Positions 30,101 to 39,000 of a stretch of 64,000 bases of DNA are shown one piece after another. The notes under the pieces are model-generated. The model was given only the letters and a program-made list of their open reading frames with translations. It was not told where the DNA came from and searched no databases. The position numbers and the translations under genes are program-made. Location of the stretch: contig NC_058507.1 in the NCBI RefSeq assembly GCF_020382885.2, positions 2,311,715 to 2,375,714 on the forward strand, given 5' to 3'. Source of the DNA: Scatophagus argus. Lineage: Eukaryota; Chordata; Actinopteri; Scatophagidae. Each line of letters starts with the position of its first letter. Within the stretch, counting starts at the first letter, position 1.

Positions 30101-33031
30101 TTTGACCTCTACTTTGATTCTAGGTTCTGCATGTTCAACATCAGTAAGTTTGACCTCTGCTTTAGTTTCAGGCAGTGTGACACCTACATCTTTCTTTGAT
30201 GAGCTTAAATCAATTTCAGGTCCTTTCACTTTTGGCAAAGATATTCCAAATTTTGGCATTTTAAACTTGCTTCCTTTTCCTTCAAGTTCAGTTGCTGTTG
30301 TTTTCACATCTAGGGATGAACCCTCTGTGTTGATGTTGAGTGTTTCTGCATCCTTCTCTACACCTTCAAATTCAGGAGCTTTAATTTCCACTTTAGCAGA
30401 GGCTTCTTTTAGTTCAGCATCAGAGAGTTTGACATCCGCTTTGACTTCTGGTAGTGTCACATGAGCGTCTTTCTTAGATAAGCTGAAATCAATTTCAGGC
30501 CCTTTCACTTTTGGCATCGTGATTCCCAATTTTGGAAGTTTAAACCTGCCTCCTCGTTCATCAAGTTCACCTTCAGTTGACAGAGGTTTGATTCCCAATT
30601 CGGGTTTTTCAACTTCCATCATTGGCTCTGGAATAGAAACACCTACGTTTCCAAGAGTTACATCAACTTCAGGAACTTCTGGGAATTTGAACTCAGCTTT
30701 AGCTTCTGGTAGTGTGACATCCACATCTTTTTTGGACAGGCTTGAATCAATTTTAGATCCTTTCACCTTTGGCATGGATATGTCGAGATTTGGTATTTTA
30801 AACTTACTACTCTTTCCATGTCTTTCGAGTGTTTTTATCTCTCCCCCATCAATGTTTATAGCCTTGTGTGCATCAGGCAGATTTACACTAATGTCAGCAG
30901 TATTTGTTCCAGATTTGGGCAGGTTGATTGTGTGTGCTTCAGCATTAACATCTTGTACTTCACTTCTGATCTCTAGTCCGAAAATGTCAGCATGCGCCTT
31001 TGTGGCATCTAGATTAACACCAAAACCTGTAAACTGAGTGTCACTATCCTTTTTCGCTGGTGGGCCACCAACTGAATCAATGTATTCAATGCCATCAATT
31101 TCTGACATTTTGACATCAGACACGACTCCCTCATACTGCCCAATGCAGATTGCCCCTTCTTCCTTTATGGAATCACCTTTTTTCTTTGCTAGATTTTGTT
31201 TTGGCAAGTGAATTCCAATGTCAGGGATTTTTATGTCTGGTTTTGTAATCCCAAAGCCAGCTGTTGTTACCTTTCTTGATTTTTTATCTGATTCTTTTGG
31301 GCTGAGTGTAGTTGCAGATTTATATTCATATTTGATGCCGTCTGTGCCTGAATCTTGTGCCTGTTGAGCTGCTACTGCTTGTGTACTCTCTTTGCCAGGT
31401 ATTGTAATATCTTCTCGTTTCATCTCTTTTTCACTTTGTTTTGCCTTGGTTTGGTATTTCTTTTCAGGTTTTGTAAAACCTACCTTTGTCTCAATTAAAA
31501 GTTCCTCTGAGGTTAAATCAGCAGGTGTGATCTTTGGTAGTTTGATTGTAGTCTTGGAGATTTCTGGAGAGGCAGTTATGTCAAACTTAGTGAAGTGTGT
31601 CTCATGTTTTGCTTTGGTATCTACAACTTTAGTGGGTGTCTTCACTGATATTCTCTGTGCATTTGCATCTATCACAGTAATTTCTTCAGGAATAGGCACT
31701 CCTGACGTGTCAACCTTAGGCAGCTTATATCCAGGCAGTTTTGAAACTGCCTCTTTCACGCTGTCAACATCAATTGACAGTTGTACAGTTTCAGCTTGAA
31801 GTTCTTCATAATGTCCCATAAAACCAGCTTTAGGCTCTTTAAGACCTTTGGCAGTTATTCTCTTAGACATATCCTCCATACCTGGAATTTCGATTTCCTC
31901 ACGTTTGGGAAGACATGTTCTGGATGACAGTTGCTCATAAGGATCTTCTTTCATTTCTGTACCCTCAGTTGTAAGTTGTTTGATTCTAGTTGTGCGTTCT
32001 TCAACATTTACATTCATTTTTTGTATAGTTTCCTCAGTGGGAATGTCACTCAGGCCAATTTTAGGCAGTTTGAACGCTGGGCCTGTCCTCGATTCTTGTT
32101 TTTGTTTAATGTCCTTGCATTTCTTCCTTTTTTCCTCATCCTTCTGGGGAGATTTGCGTATAAATGCAATATCAGAGATGTCAAGTTCCACCTTTGGTAC
32201 ACTAATTTCCTTCTGTGTTGTCCCTGATTTGGTTAGTTGATCTTCCTGTAGTTTTGTGTGTGACTGAGAACTTGGGATGACATCTGATTTTTCATTTTCA
32301 GGTTGATCTGGTATTTCAATACTTGCCCCCAGAGTTTTCAACCTTTTTGGCGAAGATTTTGCTTTTGTATCTTTCTTGTGTGATTTATCCTTCCCCAAAA
32401 TTTTCATTTTTAATTCAGAGCGTTCTTTCTTCTTTTTCTTGCCATCAGGGGACTTCACACCAGAAGAGCTTTCTTTATCTGCCAGAGCCACAGTTAGATC
32501 TGCAGTTTTCAAAGTGCTGTCTAAAGTGATGAGTTCTGCCTTGTGTTGAACAGTCTGAGGTCCCGTTAGTTTTTGATCGATTTGCTCAAAGTTCTCCACT
32601 ACTTTTGGACCCACTGTCACGTAGACTTCAGGCGTTTCTCCTGAGGGTCTTTCACTGCGTTCGGGGGAAAGCATGTGTGGTGCTTCATGTGTCTGGAGCA
32701 TTTTGCCACTGATCTGCCCAGTTGTTGTGTCTGTGTCCTGGTCTTCAGATGAACTTATGCGGCCTCTCCTTGCAAAATTAGAAAGCTTTATTTTGTGCCT
32801 CTTCTTGCCTTTGAGAGCATCCTGAGATTTTATAGGCGACTCAGTGTCACTTGTGGTGGGACTAAGCTCAAGCTTTCTCTGCTCATCGGCCTCTGAGGAA
32901 CTGTGAGACCTTGTAAAGCGTGACTTCCGTCCTTTTCCAAAGGAGGGAAACTTAGGCCATGAAATTCGTGCATCACCATGTCTTTTGGTTTTTCCTGCCT
33001 CCCTCATCTCTGGAGCGTGGAGCTCTTCCTC
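21143..33031 (-). CDS. ahnak2: AHNAK-family gene, giant terminal coding exon (about 3962 codons)
   Basis: Uninterrupted 11,889-nt frame from a good acceptor (TTTCTGTTTCTGAACAG|GAG) to TGA at 21143-21145; it corresponds to residues 217-4178. Order: basic WPKF/RSHSSSEA segment; Lys-rich stretches such as KGKKRHKIKL and KKKKKERSELK (candidate nuclear localisation signals); Ser/Thr/Glu-rich spacer; long repeats alternating SKFKMPKFGI, PKVKGPEIDLSLSKKDVDV, TLPEAKAEVKLPDVE and EIKAPE; and a unique acidic, Ser-rich C-terminal region of about 400 residues with a VRETSSERSESKE motif. A single giant exon encoding nearly the whole protein is the hallmark of AHNAK genes. Long open frames on the opposite strand are by-products of repeat codon usage. 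Confidence 0.97.
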   Translation of the reverse strand, partial: EEELHAPEMREAGKTKRHGDARISWPKFPSFGKGRKSRFTRSHSSSEADEQRKLELSPTTSDTESPIKSQDALKGKKRHKIKLSNFARRGRISSSEDQDTDTTTGQISGKMLQTHEAPHMLSPERSERPSGETPEVYVTVGPKVVENFEQIDQKLTGPQTVQHKAELITLDSTLKTADLTVALADKESSSGVKSPDGKKKKKERSELKMKILGKDKSHKKDTKAKSSPKRLKTLGASIEIPDQPENEKSDVIPSSQSHTKLQEDQLTKSGTTQKEISVPKVELDISDIAFIRKSPQKDEEKRKKCKDIKQKQESRTGPAFKLPKIGLSDIPTEETIQKMNVNVEERTTRIKQLTTEGTEMKEDPYEQLSSRTCLPKREEIEIPGMEDMSKRITAKGLKEPKAGFMGHYEELQAETVQLSIDVDSVKEAVSKLPGYKLPKVDTSGVPIPEEITVIDANAQRISVKTPTKVVDTKAKHETHFTKFDITASPEISKTTIKLPKITPADLTSEELLIETKVGFTKPEKKYQTKAKQSEKEMKREDITIPGKESTQAVAAQQAQDSGTDGIKYEYKSATTLSPKESDKKSRKVTTAGFGITKPDIKIPDIGIHLPKQNLAKKKGDSIKEEGAICIGQYEGVVSDVKMSEIDGIEYIDSVGGPPAKKDSDTQFTGFGVNLDATKAHADIFGLEIRSEVQDVNAEAHTINLPKSGTNTADISVNLPDAHKAINIDGGEIKTLERHGKSSKFKIPNLDISMPKVKGSKIDSSLSKKDVDVTLPEAKAEFKFPEVPEVDVTLGNVGVSIPEPMMEVEKPELGIKPLSTEGELDERGGRFKLPKLGITMPKVKGPEIDFSLSKKDAHVTLPEVKADVKLSDAELKEASAKVEIKAPEFEGVEKDAETLNINTEGSSLDVKTTATELEGKGSKFKMPKFGISLPKVKGPEIDLSSSKKDVGVTLPETKAEVKLTDVEHAEPRIKVEVKAPEIAVHQKDAEGSPSKFKMPTFKLPKFGVGTPNVPKVPDMDKDVKIDGSDIHIPEVGPAVNIEVPNIDLESPSIDVKTRGAEQDGRGNKFKMPHLGFSMPKVKGPKVDLSLSKKDVDVTLPEAKADVTLPKVDTSITETSMEIPDAKAQVELPEVPDIDVEMKPPECEEEMDGHGGKFKIPKFGIKMPKLKGPEFDLNLSKKDVDVQRLPETKEVNHEKGDVSIPEVKMEVKNPELEMQSLQFEGELDGQGERFKMPKFGIKMAKVKGPEFDLRLSKKDVDVTLPQTKVDVNLPDASKMDVSLGKVEVLIPEAKAEVEKPDLEIKPLQTEAERQKSKFKMAKFGMAMPKVKGPEFHLGFSKKDVGVTLSEAKADVNLPDVELNEPSVKEALIPEVEVKETAVEIKPLHTDTELEGQEGKVKMPKIGITMPKVRGHETDLILSLPEAKAEVKLPETPALAMDIKLPECEVETDGQGSKFKLPKFGISLPKAQGAETDVSLQKKDVSVKLPEAKAEVRLPEVPEIDVSIKKVDVSLPEATMELNKVGLEKSLQSEGELDGQGSKFKMPKFGMPVPKVKGPEIDFSLSKRDVNITLPQAQVDVSLPDVKLEEPSAKMEIKAAEIGTPSHSQKESPSKFKMPAIKFPKFGVATPNVSATVPEIDKDIKVDGTHMHISVPHANVDVPEVKTEVHLQEVEIKECSGGIVIDQHSGVEVDAKMKKPRFSLPKFSFSKPSIKAPDIDVSLPDVNTAIPEGTLEIKGGNMDMKPVECEAEVDGQGSKFKMPGPEIDLSLSKKDVDVTLPEAKAEVKLPDVELKEPSAEIEIKAPEIKVATKKTEESPSKFKMPTFKLPKFGVGAPSASVEMPDLDKDARVDGGDIKIPEEVLTVDVAAPSIDIEVPSIHMTTTETEHGGKGSKFKMPSLGFSAPQLKRPEIDLSLSKKDVDVTLPEAKAEVKLPDVELEEPSAEIEIKAPEIKVATKKKEGSPSKFKMPTFKLPKFGVGAPSASVEMPDLDKDVRVDGGDIKIPKEVLTVDVAAPSIDIEVPSIHMTTTETEHEGKGSKFKMPSLGFSAPQLKRPEIDLSLSKKDVDVTLPEAKAEVKLPDVELKEPSAEIEIKAPEIKVATKKTEGSPSKFKMPTFKLPKFGVGAPSASVEMPDLDKDVRVDGGDIKIPEEVLTVDVAAPSIDIEVPSIHMTTTETEHEGKGSKFKMPSLGFSAPQLKRPEIDLSLSKKDVDVTLPEAKAEVKLPDVELKEPSAEIEIKAPEIKVATKKKEGSPSKFKMPTFKLPKFGVGAPSASVEMPDLDKDVRVDGGDIKIPEEVLTVDVAAPSIDIEVPSIHMTTTETEHEGKGSKFKMPSLGFSAPQLKRPEIDLSLSKKDVDVTLPEAKAEVKLPDVELKEPSAEIEIKAPEIKVATKKTEGSPSKFKMPTFKLPKFGVGAPSASVEMPDLDKDVKIDGANIKIPDETLTVDVAAPSIDTEVPSIQMTNAEIEHKGKASKFKMPSLGFSAPQLKRPEIDLNLSNKDADVSLPEAKVEVKLPDVELKEPSAEIEIKAPEIKVATKKKEGSPSKFKMPTFKLPKFGVGAPSASVEMPDLDKDVRVDGGDIKIPEEVLTVDVAAPSIDIEVPSIHMTTTETEHEGKGSKFKMPSFGFSAPQLKRPETDLSLSKKDVDVTLPEAKAEIKLPDVELEEPSAEIEIKAPEIKVATKKTEGSPSKFKMPTFKLPKFGVGAPSASVEMPDLDKDVKIGEGDIKIPKDALTVDVAAPSIDIEVPSIHMTTTEPEHEGKGSKFKMPSLGFSAPQVKRPEIDLSLSKKDVDVTLPEAKAEVKLPDVELKEPSAEIEIKAPEIKVATKKTEGSPSKFKMPTFKLPKFGVGAPSASVEMPDLDKDVKIGEGDIKIPKDALTVDVAAPSIDIEVPSIHMTTTETEHEGKGSKFKMPSFGFSAPQVKRPEIDLSLSKKDVDVTLPEAKATVQLPEVELEKSSAKVEIKAPGTEVHTSDVEGSPSKFKMSTFKLPKFGAAAPQVSVAVPDEDKDIKVHGEHLKLPQAKAEIKIPDVEIKEPGGSISVSQAPLTEGDAKLKTTRFTLPKFSFSKQSTKEHVADVSLPDADVSLPEDNVQVKQPEVELKPAEGDTKLDVQGSKFKMPKFGISIPKVKGPEIDLSLSKKDVDVTLPEAKAEVQLPDVKIKKTSADVEIKAPEIAAQTGTVEGSPSKFKMPTFTLPKFGVATPKASVDVPHVAKDIKTEGGELEVSKRGATVDVTAPSIDTKGQSVDVKIKGSELEGSESKFNMPNLGISVPKIKGPETDLSLSKKNVDITTPDAKVEVKLPSTEGDFSVSDTPTVETEAKLKRPNWTFPKFSFSRTSSKAPDVDVNLDTSKADVASPEAKGEVSLTDAEVQGPSGAISMEEPSAAEPDANLKKSKFSLPTFSFSKSSVKELEVSAEIPHAEVSLPEVEVKVKQAEIVVKAPEPEAEHGGQGSKFKLPKLGINDVDITLPEVKADVKLPEKEVKSSARVEMKASESEDKSKDVGGSPLKIKMPTMKMPKFGGTTHDVTAETPDSDRVAETDKSKLKEDVTVIIKGPSLDIKTNETKATPTDTETPKTDSMGLGSPSKFKLPSFKMPKLSFSRTKPEDEYTAVETECKEDQLEMEPELKGESKSPKMTLTSFGEILKNIDVEFDVSKPNKEEENLETSKKVETDESNIKQLEPNEKETHTKQESTKSPERTGWFKFPKFGLSSPSEPAKISEKDEHKEEKSPVGETVDAEVSSTGSVQSSDAFADISSAMTSEHAGLSLPSPTKVTVKYSDPNAATEHEEMHSSIITSSTRTELISVEPNIPEKITILSPGVSSSSEDTVKLESGKIHLITSNIQATPEAQHAKLLTAFQIQSAEGLPPTSEANEAASRTTEDLQSSKRTIFERHLVRETSSERSESKETFVITKQITRIGMFDSSEPISGETASSIQRLRDSVHSEKMKFFDGAEK

Positions 33032-36000
33032 CTGTTCAGAAACAGAAAAATGAATTGTCAGTTCTAGCCATACGACTATCTATCACAAACAGTCTGAGCA
33101 GACAATTTTAAAATAGTTACAGGGATGACGTCAGATTCGATGGCTGGTTCAGACTCTGTGATGTCTGGTTTGCGTTTCAAGCAAAGCTTCACTTTGTAAG
33201 CCTGAGCGTGTTCCAAAATCTGAATGGCATCCTCGTATGACATGTTGTCAAAATACACAGTGGCGCTCAGAATCTGATCACCTGGTAAACAAGAGCAAAA
33301 TATTTTTAGAGCTCTGAGACAAAAAAGTTTTCAGTCTATGAAACTGTTATATATAACTGAATTACAATAAAAATGAAAACAATACAGAATGATTAGTTAA
33401 TAGACTTTGTAACTTGCTCTTAAAGTTTCTTTAGTTAAGGTAATGACATTTGCATGGACAAAAGTACTTGTACAATATACAACAAGGTGTAAAATTAGCA
33501 GTTCTCACTGATATTGAAGAGAAAATGTCACTATTTTCTAAAACTGCAAGTTTACCTTCTTTCAGTTGCAGATTTTTTGAGGCAGGTGACTCTGGCACCA
33601 CTTCCTTAATGAAGATCCCTTCTTTCCCCCCTCCACCATAAACAAGACCCTCTGCACATCCATCTTTGGCTGTTTTCACTATCACCCCAGACTCAGGGCT
33701 GTGAACTTCCTGCCGACATATCAAAATAGAAAGGATAAAATCATTTTACCTTCAGCTGTGCTATTCTCTGCTGCAGCACAGCCTGAAGGGACACACAGAT
33801 ACACTGCAGAGAGAAGGTGGGAGTGTCTCACCTTCAGTTTACTCATCTTTGGAGTTGAGCGCTTTTCAAACATGGACCCAAGCCCAGACTTTTTAGTTTT
33901 CTTTCCACTCCCACTTTTGTGATGTGGGTCGTGCTCTGCTTCGCACTAAAAGAAAATAAAAAATAAGTATCCTTGAATTCTTGCTGAACAAAAATTATTA
34001 TTGTTGCAAAGCCAAACACAGCACAGACTGACTGACTGCATTTAATGGCATATCACTGTTCACACCACCATGTAGTTTAGGAATGTTCAGGATTCACACA
34101 CACACACTTTAAGCATGATGTATGATATACGTATCCCCAGTGGGTAAGGCCTGTAAGAAAGTAAATAACAGAACATCAAATAAAACACAGTTTAGGTATT
34201 CAAGAGCACATTATTATTGTATACAGTAATTTCTAGTGTTTTTTTTATGTGACTCCAATAATTGCTACTGCTGCAAATACAAATCTGGCATCTGGCATCT
34301 TGGCATCTGAATAGGATGCCTGCTGAGTGCCTTCCTTTAGAGGTTTTCCATCCATGCCGAACTGGTAAGGAGAACTCATTGTAGACACAGAGCTCATCGG
34401 GAGATTATACATCTCATCTGGGCTGGGAACAGTGCAGAATCCCCTAAGAAGAGCTGCAAAACTTTGCTATAGAGAGGGACATCAGGAGTACCCTGCCTAG
34501 CCTGTTGCTGCTGCGACCTGACCCCGTATAAGCAGGAGAAAATGGATGATGAAAATCTCGAGTGTCTTAGTAGAATTTGTGTATGAAAGTTTCATGTGGA
34601 GCAGACACTGAAGCGGACCAGTTATAATCTTCTTCAGTGTCACTACTGTTTGTTGCAGGCATTAAAGATGCTCACATGCATAGCTCCATGTCAGCATAAA
34701 TGAGCCAGATACACAAGCTTGCTTCTTTTGGTCACAAGATTATTTTTCTTAGTTCATTTGCTAACTTTCTGATTTGCCTGAACCTGGCTTCTCCCTGGTT
34801 TGTTGTGTCAGTGTAACACTTTGATGTGTTGGCGCTCTGTACCTCTACGTCACTGTCGGTGTATTTTTCAGTTTCAGGATACTCCTCGACGGGGGACGAT
34901 CCTTGAGGCCGTGGTCTCTCTCCCCCTGTGAACTGAGACGGCTCGTCACATACCTGTGCCGAGATAAGGTCAGTCAGCACAAGAACCGTCTATTCCTCAA
35001 ACAAATGTCGTTGTCATATCAAAGAGATATCGTGTGATTTGAGTCAGACATTTTTTCTCTCCGCTTCTCCTAAACAATTTTATCTGCAGAATGAACCACA
35101 ATCAAGTTCTTTATGTGGAGAAAACTGGATCACAAATAGTGTGATGGCACCTTGTTATGCCAGAGGCAGCACTGATCGCTTGTTTGACTGTTTGACATCT
35201 AATAACTGTCACATCTGTAGTGTGCTTTGTGGGATGGCAGCATTGGCATTCTGTCAGGCAAAAATATCTCAACAATAATTTGATTTATTCACATAAAATT
35301 TGGAACAAACATTAATGGTCCCCTCAGAATTAATTAATTTAATTAATTTGCTAATCCTTTTTGACATGTACTCAACTGAAAAAGAAAGACCTCATCAGCT
35401 TCATTGATTTTGTAAATATCTTCTTCTGAGCTTGATGCCAGCAGCACAAACCACTTGGGACAGGTGCTACAAAAGACAGGGAAAGTTGTGCACCATTCAA
35501 AAAACCTGTCTGGAACGTCCCACAGGTATACGGGTTCATTGATAACAGGTGGTAGTATCATGATTGGGGATGAAAGGGAAGTTCCCTCACCAGCAAAGAT
35601 GGGATGAGAGTCAAATAGTTTTGATCCGGACATCTTTAGTATGTGCATAATTAAATGCTCTCATTTTTAACATACAGTTTTTCTGTTTATTGAAACCAAG
35701 CCAGAGATCTGAGAGACTGCCGAGAATAAGATATCAAACAGAACCATAAAAATGTAAAATGAGCAACTAAAGTCACTCACTGAATCGTTCTCTGCACCAG
35801 GTTCTGTTCCTCTCAGCCTTCGACCAGCTCCTGCTCACACACACACACACACAGAATACACAAAAAACAGTCAAAAAACATAAATACCAGAATAACATCT
35901 GATATAACACCTGCTTATTGCAGTAATATTTTAGTACATAGAGCTTAATTCCAACTGGCTCCACAAGCACAAGTAAATAACTTCATCTCAGAAATAGTTT

Positions 36001-39000
36001 GCAGGGTGATGCACAGTTAAAGGGAAAATTGAATTTGATAATTTTAGCAGCACCAGTCACAGAGCAGCTCAACAAAGTCCACTTACTGTGAGTCATTAAA
36101 CATTCACAAACACAGCACACAAAATGGGTTCTGCAAAATTAAGGCTATAATTAGTAAATTGTACTAAATTGTAAATATGATTATCTGCACAGGTTATCTC
36201 GGGGAGACTGATGTTTTCTAGCCTGTGAATGAATAAAATGAACACAACTCAGAACTGCACAAATGCAAATGCACAAAAGCAGAAGTTAAGCACCGGCTTT
36301 ATCTGCATTTGTGTCTTTTCTGCAGTAAGCTGAGACTTTCACCCCGTCTGCCTTCTGACGGTTGTGTTGAGGCTCAGAGAGACACTGGAGCCAATGATGA
36401 GACTATTTGGAGTTCTTCCTGGTAAAAATTCCCCCAGGGGCTCACTGCCTCCTTCGCCTGTTAAGTGATCCACTGTATCGATCCACAGATTAGACTCTGC
36501 AGCCTCTCAGCTCAGCCCCACAAGGCTGCTGAAAAAGGAAAGTCTGACTTCAAATGAATGTGGTTAGTAAGGTGATTATTATTATCCTCTGTCATACCTC
36601 GCCTCAGTTTGATCTGATTCCATTTTAAACTGCTCCTATATTCATATCATTTTAACGTGAGGTTCATTGTATCAGGATTCCTTCTTAGGAAAGATGCAGT
36701 CTAGTTGTTGTTTGGAATGAAAAATTGTTAATTCCCAAATGAATAATTCAAGGCTAGAGAGAAATACTATTTTTTCTCTCCTTCACATCTTAATATTTTC
36801 TGTGGTTTTAGACCCTCATTCACTAGTTAATTCATATCACCAATCAAGATGCTGTTGATCAGCGGATGTTATGCTTTCGCAAGGAATTAGTCTTGTATAA
36901 ATGCGGTTCCACTTGGAGAATTAAATTAATTCCATTGCAAATAAAATGTTTGGTGTTTGACCAGCTGAGTAATGATCTAAGACAAAGACTTGAGTCTTTG
37001 TAAATCTTTTTTCTGATCAACTTTTTATTGAATGAAGTACATAGGAGAGACATTATAAATCATCATTTTCTCCCTTTTTCACCCAAAGCTAGAAACCTAC
37101 ATGCTGAAAATGACAAATTATCCCAATCCCAGCCTGGTGCCAACGTGCCAAAGCAAGCAGATGTTTCCTTTTGCAGATACATAACCATCTTAAAACAACT
37201 ACTTCTTGTTTTTGTTGACTGAGTTCAACTGCAGTTGATGCAAAAAATGAACTTTGGGGTTATCTGAAATTATATCACAGCCTTGAAATATGAGCTGAAT
37301 GCCGCATACAGCAGCACAGTAGTTTCCAAACCACAGCACTAACACCCCACCCTCTGCCTTAATGCGTGTCATGTGAAGAGCTGTGTATGTATGAGCATTA
37401 GAAGACAGCTAAGGCAAGAGACTGATGATAAAAAAAAACTCATCTGCATCAGGGTCTATTTCTGCCTCAAGGTTGGCGATTCAAGAGAGTTCAAGATGCT
37501 ACAGAATGGCATTATAGCTCTGCAGTGGCATCACAGGTCAGGATCAGAGATAACATCAGAGAACATTTATCTGGCAGAAAAGAAGATTCACACTGTGAAC
37601 TCTGAACACACCACAGTCTAGACATGTTGTGAAATATAATAATCTAGAGTCTCTGCAGCTGCCTGCATGAGTCCGCGTCATACAGTCATCACCATCTATC
37701 TCTTCAAGACCATGTATGACAAACAGAAGTTCGATTTTAAAGCCCCTCTGTGGAATCAAACAGCTCAACCTACCTGCTGCTGTTGCTTGTTCAACTCCTG
37801 GAAATAAAACAAGGTGTTAATGACACCATGCCCAAACTGCCCTCATGTGTTCCTAGTGTGAGTCTAACCACCAAAGTGGTTAAACTGATTTGTTCCGTCT
37901 CAGATGGACAAAGGAGGCGGGACACTTTTAAGTTGCAGTCATACCTTGGGTGTCACTCCCAAACGGAGGTAAATGGTTTTTAAAGGTCCTTGTGGTGCCT
38001 TTGATTCAGAGACTTGACTCTTTGCACAACATATGCCTTAAAAAAACCTTACATTTATGTTACATTTGCTTAATTAATCAATGAATCTCCACAACCATCT
38101 CCGCATTTTTTGACATTTTAATTTCTCATATATTTAATATAAGAAATGTTTGTTGTTTTTTTTTAATTGAGTAAAATCAAAGGGACATTTAATGGAACTT
38201 ATTGAGTCTTTTCATATCCACAACCCACTCACGTTTAAGTTCAGTTCAGTGTAAAATTGGCTAGATTGCTAACTGGAAAATTTGTAGGGACATTCCTGGT
38301 CTCCAGATGTTGATTCCCCCACATGATCCCTTGACTCTACGTCTAGCGCCACCATGAGGTTCACATTTGTATACCACATCCACTATTGGATGGATTGCCA
38401 TGAAATTTTATACACTAGTATACTAGTTCAAACGTTCGCTGTGTTAAAAGTAAAGACATTTCCGTCAGCCTGTAGCAGGTTTCCCATACATCAAAATTTA
38501 GCGCTACAGCCTCAAAGAGCTGCTAGCAAAAAGTGACATATCACTTCAAGTATCAGTCTGTTCGTGTTTACATTGTTTATGGATGTGAATATTTGTGGCA
38601 TGTTTGTGTTCTAAGGCTAATTTTTTAACATTGGTGTTGGCTGAGCGTGAGCAATGATAATGGAAATGAATTAATCCTTTTCATTTTACCTTTAGCTATG
38701 CTATGTGGCAAATAGGGGCACATTGGGTAAAAGATAAATTGCGTATAGAATGGGAAAAAATGTTGATCCATCAGCATGCATCGATAATTGTTTTCTTATT
38801 GGATCCTGATCCTGTGAATTGCATCAAATCATGAGGTGCCAAGAGATTCCCGTCCATAATAGGTACTGTGTGTTCCAGTCATAATAAATGAATTCAGTGG
38901 TGGAGACACGCCTAGAATCAGGAAGCAGTTTGACATTGAAATCGTGAGGTGGAAAGGAAAAGCGTGGAGATCTTGTCAAGATATTGGCATTCCAATCTGA

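Noticed and set aside
21207-32529. Many long plus-strand open frames (for example eight of 136 codons repeated every 438 bp, and others of 245-250 codons) opposite the AHNAK-family exon.
   Set aside because: They are antisense shadows: repeat codons of the sense frame (AAA, CCA, GAA, GTT and so on) read without stops on the other strand. They have no domains and appear only because the sense repeats are homogenised.
33431-33555. Continuation of the PDZ reading frame past the GAAG|GTAAAC donor.
   Set aside because: The frame runs into non-conserved sequence (KLAVLENSD...), whereas splicing to 33281 restores the PDZ motif KEGDQILSATVYFDN.
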